Shown here in pieces: positions 1 through 8,600 of a stretch of DNA of 64,000 nt. The stretch is from Microbacterium ureisolvens. GTDB taxonomy: Bacteria; Actinomycetota; Actinomycetes; Actinomycetales; Microbacteriaceae. Where the stretch lies: assembly GCF_015278315.1 (NCBI RefSeq), contig NZ_JADIJE010000003.1, positions 124,001-188,000 on the forward strand, written 5' to 3'. Every line of letters begins with the position of its first letter. Positions within the stretch are counted from its first letter, which is position 1. A model generated the notes under the pieces. It did no database searches, had not been told where the DNA came from, and saw nothing but the letters and a program-made list of their open reading frames with translations. The position numbers and the translations under genes are program-made.

Positions 1-2
1 GA

Positions 3-362
3 TGGGACGAGTCGGTGGTCTTCGAGGAACTCACTTCGCCGCCGCCCGTGGGGGTCGGGACCACCATCCATTCGCGCCTTCGCGCGATGGGTCGCGAGAG
101 CGACTTCCACTGGCGGGTGATGCAGTTCAATCCCCCTGCGCGGATGGCGACGGTGAGCACCTCCGGGCCGGTGCCCACAACGCTGGTGCTGGATTTCACC
201 GCTTCTGGCAACGACTGCGACGTGCGTGCGACCATCGAAGTCACGCCCGAGGGGCTGATGCGGTTCGTCGAACCGATGATCGGCGAGATGGTGCGCACCA
301 ACCTGGCCACCGGACTCGATCGGGCGAAAGCCCTCCTTGAACGGCACGCGAACGTCGACTGA
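3..362 (+). CDS. SRPBCC (polyketide cyclase/START-like) family protein, 3' part
   Basis: The frame is open from the window edge, so the real start lies upstream and only about 119 C-terminal residues are visible. The stretch reads like the second half of an SRPBCC fold: a GVGTTIHSRLR strand typical of the family, then alternating hydrophobic strands, then a long C-terminal helix (FVEPMIGEMVRTNL). Such proteins form a hydrophobic cavity for small ligands; many are uncharacterised. No neighbour indicates a substrate. A GTG/ATG-initiated shorter version is possible, but the missing N-terminal strands argue for a partial gene. It is probably chromosomal flank outside the conjugative element. Family assignment is by pattern only. 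Confidence 0.6.
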   Translation, partial: WDESVVFEELTSPPPVGVGTTIHSRLRAMGRESDFHWRVMQFNPPARMATVSTSGPVPTTLVLDFTASGNDCDVRATIEVTPEGLMRFVEPMIGEMVRTNLATGLDRAKALLERHANVD

Positions 363-535
363 AGGAGCACTCGCACCGCGCGACCTCTAACGAGCCACGT
401 CGGAGAGGCGCAACCGCGTGCCACCGATCCGCGCCACCACAGACGAGCACGACACAAACTCGGCCCTCTATCGCCCGCCAGGCGGTCGCTCAGCGCGCCA
501 GTCTCGGACGACGACGGTTGCCTGTCAGCCCGAAC

Positions 536-1084
536 TCACCAGGGCGTGCCGCGTAGGTCGATGTCGCCAACTGGCCAGTCGACCGTCCTAGTCGGGAAGA
601 TCAGGAGCGGACTGTCGGGGGACACCACCGTCGCCTGCGGATCCTGCATCGACATATGGCGCTCGACGGCCCGAATCCGCAGCCAGCCTGCGCGCTCATA
701 GAACGGGACGACTTCCTCCCGGCAGCCGAGGTAACCGAACTCGATGCGCGCGTCCTTACCCATCTCCTGTTGCGCGCACATCATGAGGCGCCGACCCAGA
801 CCTCTGCCCCGAGCGACCTCGTCTACCAAGACGCCCCCGGTGCCGGCTACGCTGACTTCCGCTTCGCCGACGCTGATCGTCCGGACCTGGAACCCGATGT
901 GGCCGACCAACGCAGAGTCCACGAAGGCGAGGGTGTGCACATCGGCGGGCGAGTAGCCGTAGGGCCGATCCGGATCCCACGCGCCGTACTCCGCTAGGTA
1001 CTCGCTGTCGAACAACCTATGCAGCGCGGCACGCAGTGGGCCGGTCAATGCGCGATGCGTGACGACGCGAAACTCCTCGGGCAT
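536..1084 (-). CDS. GNAT-family N-acetyltransferase
   Basis: This 182-residue protein has the acetyl-CoA binding motif A (VARGRGLGRRLM, about residues 89-100) following strand-forming GTGGVLVDE, and the C-terminal FYERAGW motif typical of GNAT enzymes. The arrangement (VGHIGFQVRTISVGE, then motif A, then a tail ending in GDIDLRGTPW) resembles aminoglycoside 2'-N-acetyltransferases and NodA-like acyltransferases. The acceptor cannot be read from sequence, so resistance should not be assumed. It is monocistronic and stands between the SRPBCC gene and the relaxase. It could be chromosomal flank or the first cargo gene of the conjugative element. Confidence 0.75.
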   Translation of the reverse strand: MPEEFRVVTHRALTGPLRAALHRLFDSEYLAEYGAWDPDRPYGYSPADVHTLAFVDSALVGHIGFQVRTISVGEAEVSVAGTGGVLVDEVARGRGLGRRLMMCAQQEMGKDARIEFGYLGCREEVVPFYERAGWLRIRAVERHMSMQDPQATVVSPDSPLLIFPTRTVDWPVGDIDLRGTPW

Positions 1085-1232
1085 CCGGCAAGCCTAAGCG
1101 CGCGTCGTCTGCCGCGATGGTGCGGAAGAGGGTCGTTGATCGAGGCCCCACGGGATGGCGGCAGCACGATCGGAGCTGTGGCGACTGCGGTTGCGGATAG
1201 CCGGGTCGATGGGGTGCGCGATAGGGGCTTCG

Positions 1233-1246
1233 CTTGCGAACGCAAG
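1233..1246. repeat. Perfect short palindrome upstream of the relaxase gene
   Basis: CTTGCG-AA-CGCAAG forms a 6-bp perfect inverted repeat in the 344-bp gene-free stretch 1085-1428 upstream of the MobF relaxase. Inverted repeats next to relaxase genes can belong to oriT, but no nic site is recognisable. The rest of the gap shows only the GAGYGAC repeats at 1302-1329. Confidence 0.4.
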
Positions 1247-1301
1247 GTCCGAACCCGCCGACGCTGCCCCCGGAAGAAGACCGCGCTGACGAAGATCGCG
1301 C

Positions 1302-1329
1302 GAGCGACGAGTGACGAGCGACGAGCGAC
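1302..1329. repeat. Four tandem 7-bp repeats (GAGYGAC)
   Basis: Four consecutive heptamers read GAGCGAC, GAGTGAC, GAGCGAC, GAGCGAC, 100 bp upstream of the relaxase start. Short iterons of this kind can bind a relaxosome accessory protein or a repressor, but could also be replication slippage in GC-rich spacer. Confidence 0.5.
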
Positions 1330-1428
1330 CAAGGACGAGGAAGCGCGCGACCAAGAAAATCGGAATGCACGCAGGCACTTTCTGTGGAAGTCGTTTCGAG
1401 TTAAGCAGTTTGGGTCTAGTCTGGTGGA

Positions 1429-4400
1429 ATGCGGGGTGGGCTCGAGCGGTGGAAGCGAGGTGTCGGATCGCACGGGGTTCGGCAGGCGATCTCGTACGCG
1501 CTGAAGGGGACGTGCGACTCACATCTGCGGTCGGCGGGGGTGGACGCGCTCGCCGGCTACGCGGGTGATGCCTCGGCGGGCGTGACCCGGTTCACTGTCG
1601 ACGGCGGCGTGATCCGCACCGACATGCTGGACGAGACCGCGCTGCGGCGGTGGATGGACGGCTGCGACCCGGCGACGGGAGAGCGACGGGGTCGAGACCT
1701 GCGATCCGCGGACGCGGATCTGATCCTCGACGGCACGATCAATGCGCCGAAGTCGTACAGCATCGCCGCGATCCTCCACCCAGAATTGGCGGCGGCGTTC
1801 GAGGCGCTGCAGGACCGGCTCCGGGATCGGATCATCACGACCTGGCAGGCGGAACTGAATGCCCGCCGCGGCGCCGGCGGCCGCATCCGCGAAGCCCTGC
1901 ACCGAGTCGAGGTCGTCGAGCTTCAGCACCGGCGCTCCCGAGCGCTGGACCCGCACATCCACCGGCACCTGTGGCTGAGCGTCAAAGTGCTGGGGCAGGA
2001 CGGGCAATGGTCCAACGTGGACTCTCGGGTCGCGATGAAGCTGCACACCGTCATCAACGCGGAGGGGGAGCTCGCCGCCCGCACCGACCCGGACTGGCTG
2101 CACGCGCTCGCCCGCCACGGATACACCCTGAACACCGACGGCGAGATCGCCGAACTGGCCCACGTGGCGCGGCCACTCTCTCGGCGGTCGACACAGATCG
2201 AAGCGAACCGTGCAACGCTGCTCGCCGCGTGGCGGGCCGAGCATCCGGGGCAAGATCCGAGCCCGGATCAGCTGCATCAGATCGACCGACTCGCATGGGC
2301 GAAGGCCCGCCCCAACAAGCCCGCCAGCATTGACGAGACCGCCTGGGAACAACTCATCACCGACGAACTCGCCACCCTCGACCCCACCCTCCTGGAGCCT
2401 CGAGCCGCGGTGACGGAGCGTGCGGTCGCATTGGAGGAACTCGACTTCGCTCTGCTCGCTGCGCGCGCGTGCGTGGACGCGGATGCCCGCTCCGCCGCCT
2501 GCGGGGGACGATTCAGCCAGTTCGACCTGCGCGCCGGCGCGACCCGCGCGCTTGCCTCGTCGGGCGTCGTCGGCGCGCGCGAGGAGCTGCAACCGGTGAT
2601 CGATGAGGTCCTACGCCGCGCCGTCGAGCTCACCGTCGACCTCCTGCCAGAGGAGGGCGACCGGCCCGCCCATGTGAAGGGGTGCATGGCAAGTACTACC
2701 GCGGCGCTCAAGGTCGAACTCGCCGCACGACTGGACGCCCTCGCCCACGCCGGAACCCCGGCACCCGAGGGTGAAGTGATCGCGACCGCGGGTGAGGTGC
2801 TGCGCGATGGGATGGCGCTGGACCGGGAGCAGGTGCAGGCGGCCGCTGCGATCGCGGGTACCGATCGGCTGGTGTCCGTCACCGGTCCCGCCGGTGCGGG
2901 GAAGACCACCATGCTGCGGGTCGCGAAGACCGCGCTGGCCCGTCGCGGGAGGGCGATGGTCGTAGTGGCGCCAACGAAGAAGGCGGCCTCGGTCGCCGGC
3001 CGCGAGCTCGGCACCACGGCGTCGAGCCTGCACGCTCTGCTCGCCGATCACGGCTACCGGTGGGGACGCGACGATGCCCGCGCCGAGGTGTGGACCCGGC
3101 TGACTCCGGGCGACCTCGACCCCGCCACCGGATACGAGTACCAGGGACCGCTACGGTTCCCCCTGGCTGCGGGGGACCGGGTCGTGGTGGACGAGGCGGG
3201 CATGATCGACCTGCACACCGCGAACGCACTCGCCACTGTCGCCGCTGATATCGGCGCCGGGATCGCGATGGTCGGCGATCACCTGCAGGCCCGCCCGGTC
3301 GGCCACTCCGGCGCGATGGCCGCCCTCACCCGACGCGCCACTGCCGTCGTCGAACTCACCGCCGTGCACCGGTTCCGCGACCCGGACTACGCCGCTCTCA
3401 CGCTGCGGATGCGGGAACCCGCGTCCAAGGAAGCCGCCCTAGCGGTCGCCGCTGAGTTGGATGAGCGCGGCCTGATCCATCGAGTATCCGACCAGGTTCA
3501 GGCGCGCGACATCATGGTCGACGCGTACTTCCGGTGGACCCGTGACCACCACCGCGTCGCCCTGGTCACCGGCACCAACGACGAAGCCGACGCGATCAAC
3601 GAGGCCATCCAGCAGCGCCGGGTCGATGCCGGTGAGCTCCCCCTGCAGCGGATCGCGGTCGGTCAGGGTGAGCAGCGACTGCTGGAGGGTGACGTGGTGC
3701 AGACCCGCCGCAACGACCGCGACGCCGGCGTCGAGAACCGGGCCGTCTGGACCATCCGCCACATCACCCCCACCGGCCTGGAACTGCTCAGTACCGCCGA
3801 CAGCGCTGACATCCGCACCGTCACCCTCGACTATGCGGCCCGCCACGTTCACCTCGGCTACGCGTCCACGGTGCACGGCATCCAGGGGGAGACCACCGAC
3901 GCCGCAGTCGTCGGGCCTGGCGTGGACGCGTCCGGGCTCTACGTCGGGATGACCCGCGGCCGCAGCCACAACGAGGCGATCGCGATCGCCGGCACCGACG
4001 CGGCGGCGCGGGACCGGGTCGCCGACAGCATGCTCCGCGGCATCCCCGAGGTGAGCATCGACGACTCGCTCCGCGCCGCCCGCACCGAACTTGGCCGCGC
4101 CGCCCGCCCACCGGTACCCGTCCCGTGGACCGACCGTGCCCGACGACCCCTCGGCCACGTTCTAGACATCAGCCGGGTGCATGCCGAGTACCAGCGGCGA
4201 GAAGCGGCGACCCGCACTGAGATCGACACGGCCACCCAATGGCTGCACGACACCTGGCGCACCCTCCTCGACCTCGACGCCCGGATCGCCGGCGACACCG
4301 CGACCGGACACGGCCGACCTGCCGGAAGCGATGGAGAGCCTCTTGCCGCTCGAGACCGGCTCGCCGACGAGTACCAATCCCGCACCCGCGACCACGCGAA

Positions 4401-4575
4401 CCTCGTCCGCACGCACCGCGAGTACGCGCAGCAGCTCGACGCTGCGGAGACCGAACGCCGCATCCGGGCCACGCTGGACCCCGCTCAGCACCGCGCCGAG
4501 GACGTCGCGCGCCAATCGCACGCAGCATTTCCAGCCTCGGCGAGCATTCCCACGGCGCCGTCTCTGCGCCGCTGA
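1429..4575 (+). CDS. traA: TraA-like MobF relaxase/helicase
   Basis: This is the conjugative relaxase that nicks oriT and unwinds the transferred strand. Of its 1048 residues, the N-terminal TrwC-type domain (about 1-330) carries the histidine cluster DPHIHRHLW near residues 173-181 that binds the catalytic metal. The C-terminal half is a RecD/TraI-like SF1 helicase: Walker A GPAGAGKTT near 485-493, Walker B VVVDEAGM near 585, and the late motif STVHGIQGET near 814. The last 150 residues are charged and helical. The ATG at 1429 has little Shine-Dalgarno sequence; slightly later GTG starts are possible. It is the only transfer gene on the plus strand and faces the minus-strand transfer operon. 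Length and domain order match actinobacterial TraA proteins. Confidence 0.9.
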   Translation: MRGGLERWKRGVGSHGVRQAISYALKGTCDSHLRSAGVDALAGYAGDASAGVTRFTVDGGVIRTDMLDETALRRWMDGCDPATGERRGRDLRSADADLILDGTINAPKSYSIAAILHPELAAAFEALQDRLRDRIITTWQAELNARRGAGGRIREALHRVEVVELQHRRSRALDPHIHRHLWLSVKVLGQDGQWSNVDSRVAMKLHTVINAEGELAARTDPDWLHALARHGYTLNTDGEIAELAHVARPLSRRSTQIEANRATLLAAWRAEHPGQDPSPDQLHQIDRLAWAKARPNKPASIDETAWEQLITDELATLDPTLLEPRAAVTERAVALEELDFALLAARACVDADARSAACGGRFSQFDLRAGATRALASSGVVGAREELQPVIDEVLRRAVELTVDLLPEEGDRPAHVKGCMASTTAALKVELAARLDALAHAGTPAPEGEVIATAGEVLRDGMALDREQVQAAAAIAGTDRLVSVTGPAGAGKTTMLRVAKTALARRGRAMVVVAPTKKAASVAGRELGTTASSLHALLADHGYRWGRDDARAEVWTRLTPGDLDPATGYEYQGPLRFPLAAGDRVVVDEAGMIDLHTANALATVAADIGAGIAMVGDHLQARPVGHSGAMAALTRRATAVVELTAVHRFRDPDYAALTLRMREPASKEAALAVAAELDERGLIHRVSDQVQARDIMVDAYFRWTRDHHRVALVTGTNDEADAINEAIQQRRVDAGELPLQRIAVGQGEQRLLEGDVVQTRRNDRDAGVENRAVWTIRHITPTGLELLSTADSADIRTVTLDYAARHVHLGYASTVHGIQGETTDAAVVGPGVDASGLYVGMTRGRSHNEAIAIAGTDAAARDRVADSMLRGIPEVSIDDSLRAARTELGRAARPPVPVPWTDRARRPLGHVLDISRVHAEYQRREAATRTEIDTATQWLHDTWRTLLDLDARIAGDTATGHGRPAGSDGEPLAARDRLADEYQSRTRDHANLVRTHREYAQQLDAAETERRIRATLDPAQHRAEDVARQSHAAFPASASIPTAPSLRR

Positions 4576-4603
4576 ACGCGGGCGAGGCTCGATCGCGTCG
4601 TCA

Positions 4604-4909
4604 TCAGGCGACGGCGCCACCGCATTCGCCCACCCAGCATCGGAGGTCCTTGTCGGCGACGCTGAACTGGATGCCGCAGGCAAGGTCGTTCCAGACCACC
4701 ACGACGGCGTCGACGAGCATCGCGTGCGGCCCGAACCGCACCCACGCCTTGCACGCCTTCGGCTTCGGGTCCCGCGTGATCGGAGGTGTGTCTTCGCGGC
4801 GTTCCTCCGCCGTGAGTGACTGCAGCGGGTTCTCTTCAGCGATGCGCTGCAGGATGCGGTTGTCCATCTGCTGGTCGTAATACTCGGCGTACCTTTTGCT
4901 GGTCCCCAT
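4604..4909 (-). CDS. Hypothetical protein of the conjugative element
   Basis: This 101-residue soluble protein follows the relaxase convergently. I chose the ATG at 4909 because a purine-rich ribosome-binding site (GAGGGGAAG) lies about 8 bp upstream; an upstream start at 4936 would add nine residues. The N-terminus (MGTSKRYAEYYDQQMDNRI) is helical and charged. The C-terminal half has two cysteines in CWVGECGG after a beta-rich region with an acidic VVVVWND stretch. Similar short proteins beside mobilisation genes in Microbacteriaceae are known to me only as unnamed ORFs, and no function can be assigned. Confidence 0.6.
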   Translation of the reverse strand: MGTSKRYAEYYDQQMDNRILQRIAEENPLQSLTAEERREDTPPITRDPKPKACKAWVRFGPHAMLVDAVVVVWNDLACGIQFSVADKDLRCWVGECGGAVA

Positions 4910-5182
4910 CCCGGACTTCCCCTCATCCGGCCGCATCCCCGACTCTAGCAGGACTCGAAGCTATGTTCTATTCTTGTGTGTCATGGTCGAGGTGGCGGTA
5001 GAACACGAAGTGACTCTATGAAGCTTCTATATCTAGTCAAGTCCGGATCTCGTTCGCTGGGGCCTTTTGCGCCGACGCCGAATCGCGACCGTCGCCACGG
5101 TCGACGTAGGTGCTCCGTGGCCCGCCGATGATTAGGCGTCCGTTCGCGCGACAGGCAGTGCAGGTCGGACAGCGCGGGCGAT

Positions 5183-6139
5183 GTGGGAATGTTGGCTGTG
5201 CACTTCATTGACGTCAAGTCGCCGATCACCGAGGAGACCCTCGAATCGATCGACGGGGACCTATCGCATGTGCAGTTCGTGAGCGCGTTGACCGATCAGG
5301 ATTATCAACGGCTGGCGGACCGGATGCGTTCGTTCCCGAATGTCACCCTGCGCGCGTACGGGTCGTATGACGGATCGATCGCGGACGTTGACTTTCTTCG
5401 CTATTTCCCGTTCCTTCGCTCGTTCCAGGCGGATGCGCTGTATCACCTGAACAGCATCGAGGGACTGGCGTACCTTCCGGACGATGTGCGGTTCATTGGA
5501 CTCGGGCAGACGAAGAAGCGGCTTTCGCTGGCGCCGCTTGCGCGGTTCACCGGAATGACGCGACTGTATCTCGAGGGTCAGACCAAGGACATCGACGTCG
5601 TGAGCGAATTGACGGAGCTTCGCGACATCACGCTGAGATCGATCACGTTGCCAGACTTGTCGCTGTTGACGCCGCTCACGAAGCTGAGGGCGCTCGACCT
5701 GAAGCTCGGCGGAACGCGGGATCTCTCCATGCTCCCGCAGCTTCAAAGCCTCGACTTTCTCGAACTCTGGATGGTCAAGGGATTGACGGATCTGTCTCCG
5801 ATATCAGGCCTGCCCAATCTCGAGTACCTCGTCCTGCAGTCCCTGCGGCAGGTCACAGAGCTTCCGGAGATGTCGGGGCTCACCGGCCTGCGGCGACTTT
5901 GGATCCAAACCATGAAGGGCTTGCATGACCTCTCGCCCATTCGAGAGGCGCCCGCGCTGCGTCAGCTGGCTGTGGTCGACATGGCTCATCTCCAGCCGGA
6001 CGCCTTCGCCCCGCTGGTCGGGCATCCTTCGCTCACCAGTCTGACCGCCGGTTTGGGGAGCAAGCGGAAGAACGACGCCGTTCGCGACCTGATCGATCTG
6101 CCGGGTCCGGCTGACTGGCGCCCACCCCAGGACGACTGA
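5183..6139 (+). CDS. Leucine-rich-repeat protein
   Basis: This 318-residue protein carries about seven leucine-rich repeats of roughly 22 residues from residue 110 to 285 (for example LSPISGLPNLEYLVLQSL and LSLLTPLTKLRALDLKL), the spacing seen in internalin-type LRRs. It lacks a signal peptide, sorting motif or transmembrane segment, so it is probably cytosolic. Start choice is GTG 5183 or ATG 5189; neither has a good ribosome-binding site. It stands alone between the relaxase and the IS110 insertion, the usual place for cargo. Bacterial LRR proteins mediate protein-protein contacts; the partner is unknown. Its third-position G/C bias is weaker than in the transfer genes, hinting at separate acquisition. 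Confidence 0.75.
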   Translation: MGMLAVHFIDVKSPITEETLESIDGDLSHVQFVSALTDQDYQRLADRMRSFPNVTLRAYGSYDGSIADVDFLRYFPFLRSFQADALYHLNSIEGLAYLPDDVRFIGLGQTKKRLSLAPLARFTGMTRLYLEGQTKDIDVVSELTELRDITLRSITLPDLSLLTPLTKLRALDLKLGGTRDLSMLPQLQSLDFLELWMVKGLTDLSPISGLPNLEYLVLQSLRQVTELPEMSGLTGLRRLWIQTMKGLHDLSPIREAPALRQLAVVDMAHLQPDAFAPLVGHPSLTSLTAGLGSKRKNDAVRDLIDLPGPADWRPPQDD

Positions 6140-7560
6140 TCATCACGGTTGAGGGTGTCTGACCAGTGGAGCGCCGGCCATGAGTCTGGTCGAGGTCAGC
6201 TCGTCTTCACTAGACGCGGCGGCCGACCTGCTCGGTCGGTGAGCAGTGGCGAAGATGCTTCGCCCGTAGGGCTGGTTGCGACGGCGTTGAGGCTTCGATA
6301 GATGCTCCGAGCAAGGTAGCGCTTGAGGATGCGACGGATCTCTCGGTCCGTCTTGCCGTCGGCGCGGCGGCGCGCGACATAGGCGCGGGTCTCGGGGTCG
6401 TGAATCATGCGGACCATGGCGATGATGTTCAGCGCTCGGTTCAGGCGTCTGTCTCCGCCACGGTTCAACCGATGCCGAGTGGTGTTGCCCGACGAGGCCG
6501 GGATGGGGTTCACCCCTGCGAGGGCGGCATATGCGGCCTCGTTTGCGACCCGCCCGGGATGTGACCATGCGACGAAGGCATGCGCTGCGGAGACCGTTCC
6601 GATCCCAGTCCGAAGGGGCAACTCTGCGGCCGGGCTCGCGTTCACGAACTCGGTGAGGCGGCTCAGATTCGCGTCGATTTCTTCGTTGAGCTCGAGGATG
6701 CGTTTGGCGCGTCGGACTGCTTCGATCCGAGCGGTCGCGGTCGCGATGTTCTCGGCTCGCGTTCGCCAGCGCGCAACCTCAGCGATCTGACGAGTGCTGA
6801 GGGCGCGACGAGCGTCGACGCCAAGGTCGAAGATGCGCAGCAAGGCGGTGAGCGAGTTGATTGCCCGGGTGCGCTCACCGGTGAGCTCTTCGCGCGCCGT
6901 AAGCAAGATCTGTGTTGCGGCGCGCAACCCGTCGTCCTGCCGCGGGTTGCGCAACTCGTGAAGTGGCAGGGGCAGCACGTCGGACGCGATGCGACGTGCG
7001 TCTACCGGATCGGACTTGCCGCCTCCGGGCCGGCTGCGACTGGGATGGGCGGCTTCGACCACCCGGTAGCCGGTGCGGGTCACATCCCGCGCCAACAGCG
7101 CTCCGTAGCTGCCAGCGCCTTCGATGACCCACAGGGCGTCTGAGACGCCGCCGGAGCGGCGGCCCGCCCACGCGATCGCGCGGGTGCGGCCCACGGTCGT
7201 ATTCGGGAAAGTCTCCGTTCCGAGATGCTCGCCAGCTGCAGTGAGAACGGCGTAGGTGTGGGTTCTCGCATGCGTGTCGACGCCGATGACGAACGGATGA
7301 GTTTGGGCAACGATGTCTGTCATACGTGGTTCCTTCCTTGCGCTGAACAATGACCAGCCGCTTGCGACCGGCGCCGGCCTGGGGAATCACTTCGGGGCAT
7401 TCCTGTAGATGGGCCACGACCCGCGGGTCGGGCATGCTTCTGATCAAGCCACTGAGGTGGACAGGGAGAGCGCCAGCCGGCCCGCCGCGGCCGGACAATT
7501 CATAAGTAAGGCACCATGCGGGGCCAGGATGATCGTGAGCCATGATCACGGCGGAGCGAC
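6140..7560 (-). mobile_element. IS110-family insertion sequence (ends approximate)
   Basis: An IS110-type transposase gene lies between the LRR gene and the next transfer-element gene. IS110 elements usually lack terminal inverted repeats and target duplications, and I could not fix the ends; the coordinates bracket the transposase plus flanking non-coding DNA. The stretch upstream of the transposase start (7324-7612) has no convincing gene and is where IS110-family elements encode their bridge RNA. Confidence 0.55.
6196..7323 (-). CDS. IS110-family transposase
   Basis: This 375-residue recombinase has the N-terminal RuvC-like DEDD domain (FVIGVDTHARTHTYAV near residue 10, WVIEGAG near 65, then KSDPVDARRIA near 102) and the C-terminal Transposase_20 domain with its conserved serine region (GVNPIPASSGNTTRHRLNRG) and RALNIIA helix. 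ATG 7323 was preferred to the upstream 7350 start because AAGGAAGGA lies directly before it. The frame is intact, so the element may be active. IS110 transposases work with a structured bridge RNA that pairs with donor and target DNA. Confidence 0.92.
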   Translation of the reverse strand: MTDIVAQTHPFVIGVDTHARTHTYAVLTAAGEHLGTETFPNTTVGRTRAIAWAGRRSGGVSDALWVIEGAGSYGALLARDVTRTGYRVVEAAHPSRSRPGGGKSDPVDARRIASDVLPLPLHELRNPRQDDGLRAATQILLTAREELTGERTRAINSLTALLRIFDLGVDARRALSTRQIAEVARWRTRAENIATATARIEAVRRAKRILELNEEIDANLSRLTEFVNASPAAELPLRTGIGTVSAAHAFVAWSHPGRVANEAAYAALAGVNPIPASSGNTTRHRLNRGGDRRLNRALNIIAMVRMIHDPETRAYVARRRADGKTDREIRRILKRYLARSIYRSLNAVATSPTGEASSPLLTDRAGRPPRLVKTS

Positions 7561-7612
7561 CAACACTCACCCTGTCAGCCAGTCCCAGACCAGCCGCTCC
7601 AAGACTCACAGG

Positions 7613-7834
7613 ATGGTCGACGACATCCCGGTGCGGATGTTCTACGCCGGTAGGCGCTGGCGCGTCACCGACATCCCGACCTGGTTGCGGGATTCGATCT
7701 GGGCTACCCCAGGCGAACCGTCGCGTGGGTTGTATGGGTGGCGGTTCCAGGCGACGGATGGGGCGGGTGAGGCGGTGGTGTTCGACGTCTACCGGGCCGA
7801 GACCGACTGGCATGTGCACCACTGCTACGTCTAG
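7613..7834 (+). CDS. Small conserved-type hypothetical protein
   Basis: This 73-residue beta-rich protein is aromatic-rich (seven Trp/Tyr in the second half, ending HVHHCYV). The pattern of a VRMFYAGRRWRVTDIP strand pair followed by WRF and FDVYRAE strands resembles the small DUF6504-like proteins of Actinobacteria, often near DNA-repair or mobile genes; this likeness is weak. The frame is open upstream to 7409, so the true start could be earlier, though that part looks non-coding and may belong to the IS element. No function assigned. Confidence 0.5.
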   Translation: MVDDIPVRMFYAGRRWRVTDIPTWLRDSIWATPGEPSRGLYGWRFQATDGAGEAVVFDVYRAETDWHVHHCYV

Positions 7835-7860
7835 CCCGCACCGCCTGCGCGGAACCCGGG

Positions 7861-7992
7861 TCAGGCGGAGGGGATGCTGCCGATCACGACGATCCGGCAG
7901 GAGTGACAGGCGACTCCGTGGCCGGCGTCGCGCAGCACGGCCGAGCACTCCGGACAGCGCGGCTGTTGCGCGTCGTCGAGGGGATCGCTCAT
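7861..7992 (-). CDS. Small zinc-ribbon protein (43 aa)
   Basis: A short minus-strand frame encodes a protein with two knuckles, CPEC near residues 13-16 and CHSC near 29-32, separated by 12 residues, exactly a zinc-ribbon layout. An acidic N-terminus (MSDPLDDAQQ) precedes it. Its stop lies 26 bp beyond the convergent gene ending at 7834. Similar tiny zinc ribbons are common in actinobacterial mobile elements and may bind DNA or a protein partner. The upstream ribosome-binding site is weak, but the four cysteines in correct spacing make chance unlikely. Confidence 0.6.
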   Translation of the reverse strand: MSDPLDDAQQPRCPECSAVLRDAGHGVACHSCRIVVIGSIPSA

Positions 7993-8139
7993 GGCGCCGA
8001 CCCTACGCCGGGCAGGCAGCGGCTGTCCGGATCCCGTGGAACTATGACGCCAGCCAGCTGGGCCTCCATTTTCGTTGGGTGGGCAGGGCGGCGGGGCGGG
8101 AGTACAGTGACTCTCGCCCCGCTTGTCTGTTGGTTCAGG

Positions 8140-8586
8140 TCAGCGTGACAGTTCGGCGCCGGCGTACGAGGCCGGTGTCGCTATCGGCCCCGAAGCGTCT
8201 GCTGCGGGGCCGTTAGCTTTTGGGGAACGGTCGACGATGACGTCGGCGAACTTCAGTGAGGCGCCGACGTTGTCCGCGACGATGTCGCGGGTCTCCCGGG
8301 ATTGTCCGGTCTCCTTGTCGACGTAGCTGCCGAACCGGAGGTCGCCGGCGACGATCACGCTGTCGCCTTTGCGGAGCGAGTCGGCGACGTGCCGGGCGTG
8401 CTGGTTGAACACGACGACCCGGTGGAACACGGTGCCGACGTCTTCCCACCGGTTGGTGGTCTCGTTCAGGCGGCGGTCGTTGACGGCGACGGTGAACCGG
8501 GCGTACTCGTTCCCCGATTCGGCGTTGCCGTGTTCCGGGTCACTGGTGAGGTTGCCCTCGATGGTGACGGGGATCCTGGTGGTCAT
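8140..8586 (-). CDS. ssb: Single-stranded DNA-binding protein
   Basis: This 148-residue SSB has the OB-fold of the family: VTIEGNLTSDPE at the N-terminus, then GNEYARFTVAVNDR, and the strand FHRVVVFNQHARHVADSLRKGDSVIVAGDLRFGSY. The C-terminal tail is short and lacks the acidic DDDIPF tip of housekeeping SSBs, as is frequent for plasmid or ICE copies. ATG 8586 has an excellent upstream site (AGGAAGGAAAAAG). It likely coats the transferred strand during conjugation. It is the last gene of the minus-strand transfer operon. Confidence 0.92.
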   Translation of the reverse strand: MTTRIPVTIEGNLTSDPEHGNAESGNEYARFTVAVNDRRLNETTNRWEDVGTVFHRVVVFNQHARHVADSLRKGDSVIVAGDLRFGSYVDKETGQSRETRDIVADNVGASLKFADVIVDRSPKANGPAADASGPIATPASYAGAELSR

Positions 8587-8600
8587 CTTTTTCCTTCCTG

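Noticed and set aside
2..340. Plus-strand frame at the window start in a different phase
   Set aside because: The overlapping frame 3-362 has the SRPBCC pattern; this one is Arg/His-rich.
1302..1329. GAGYGAC repeats as a CRISPR array
   Set aside because: Units are 7 bp and contiguous without spacers; no cas genes in the window.
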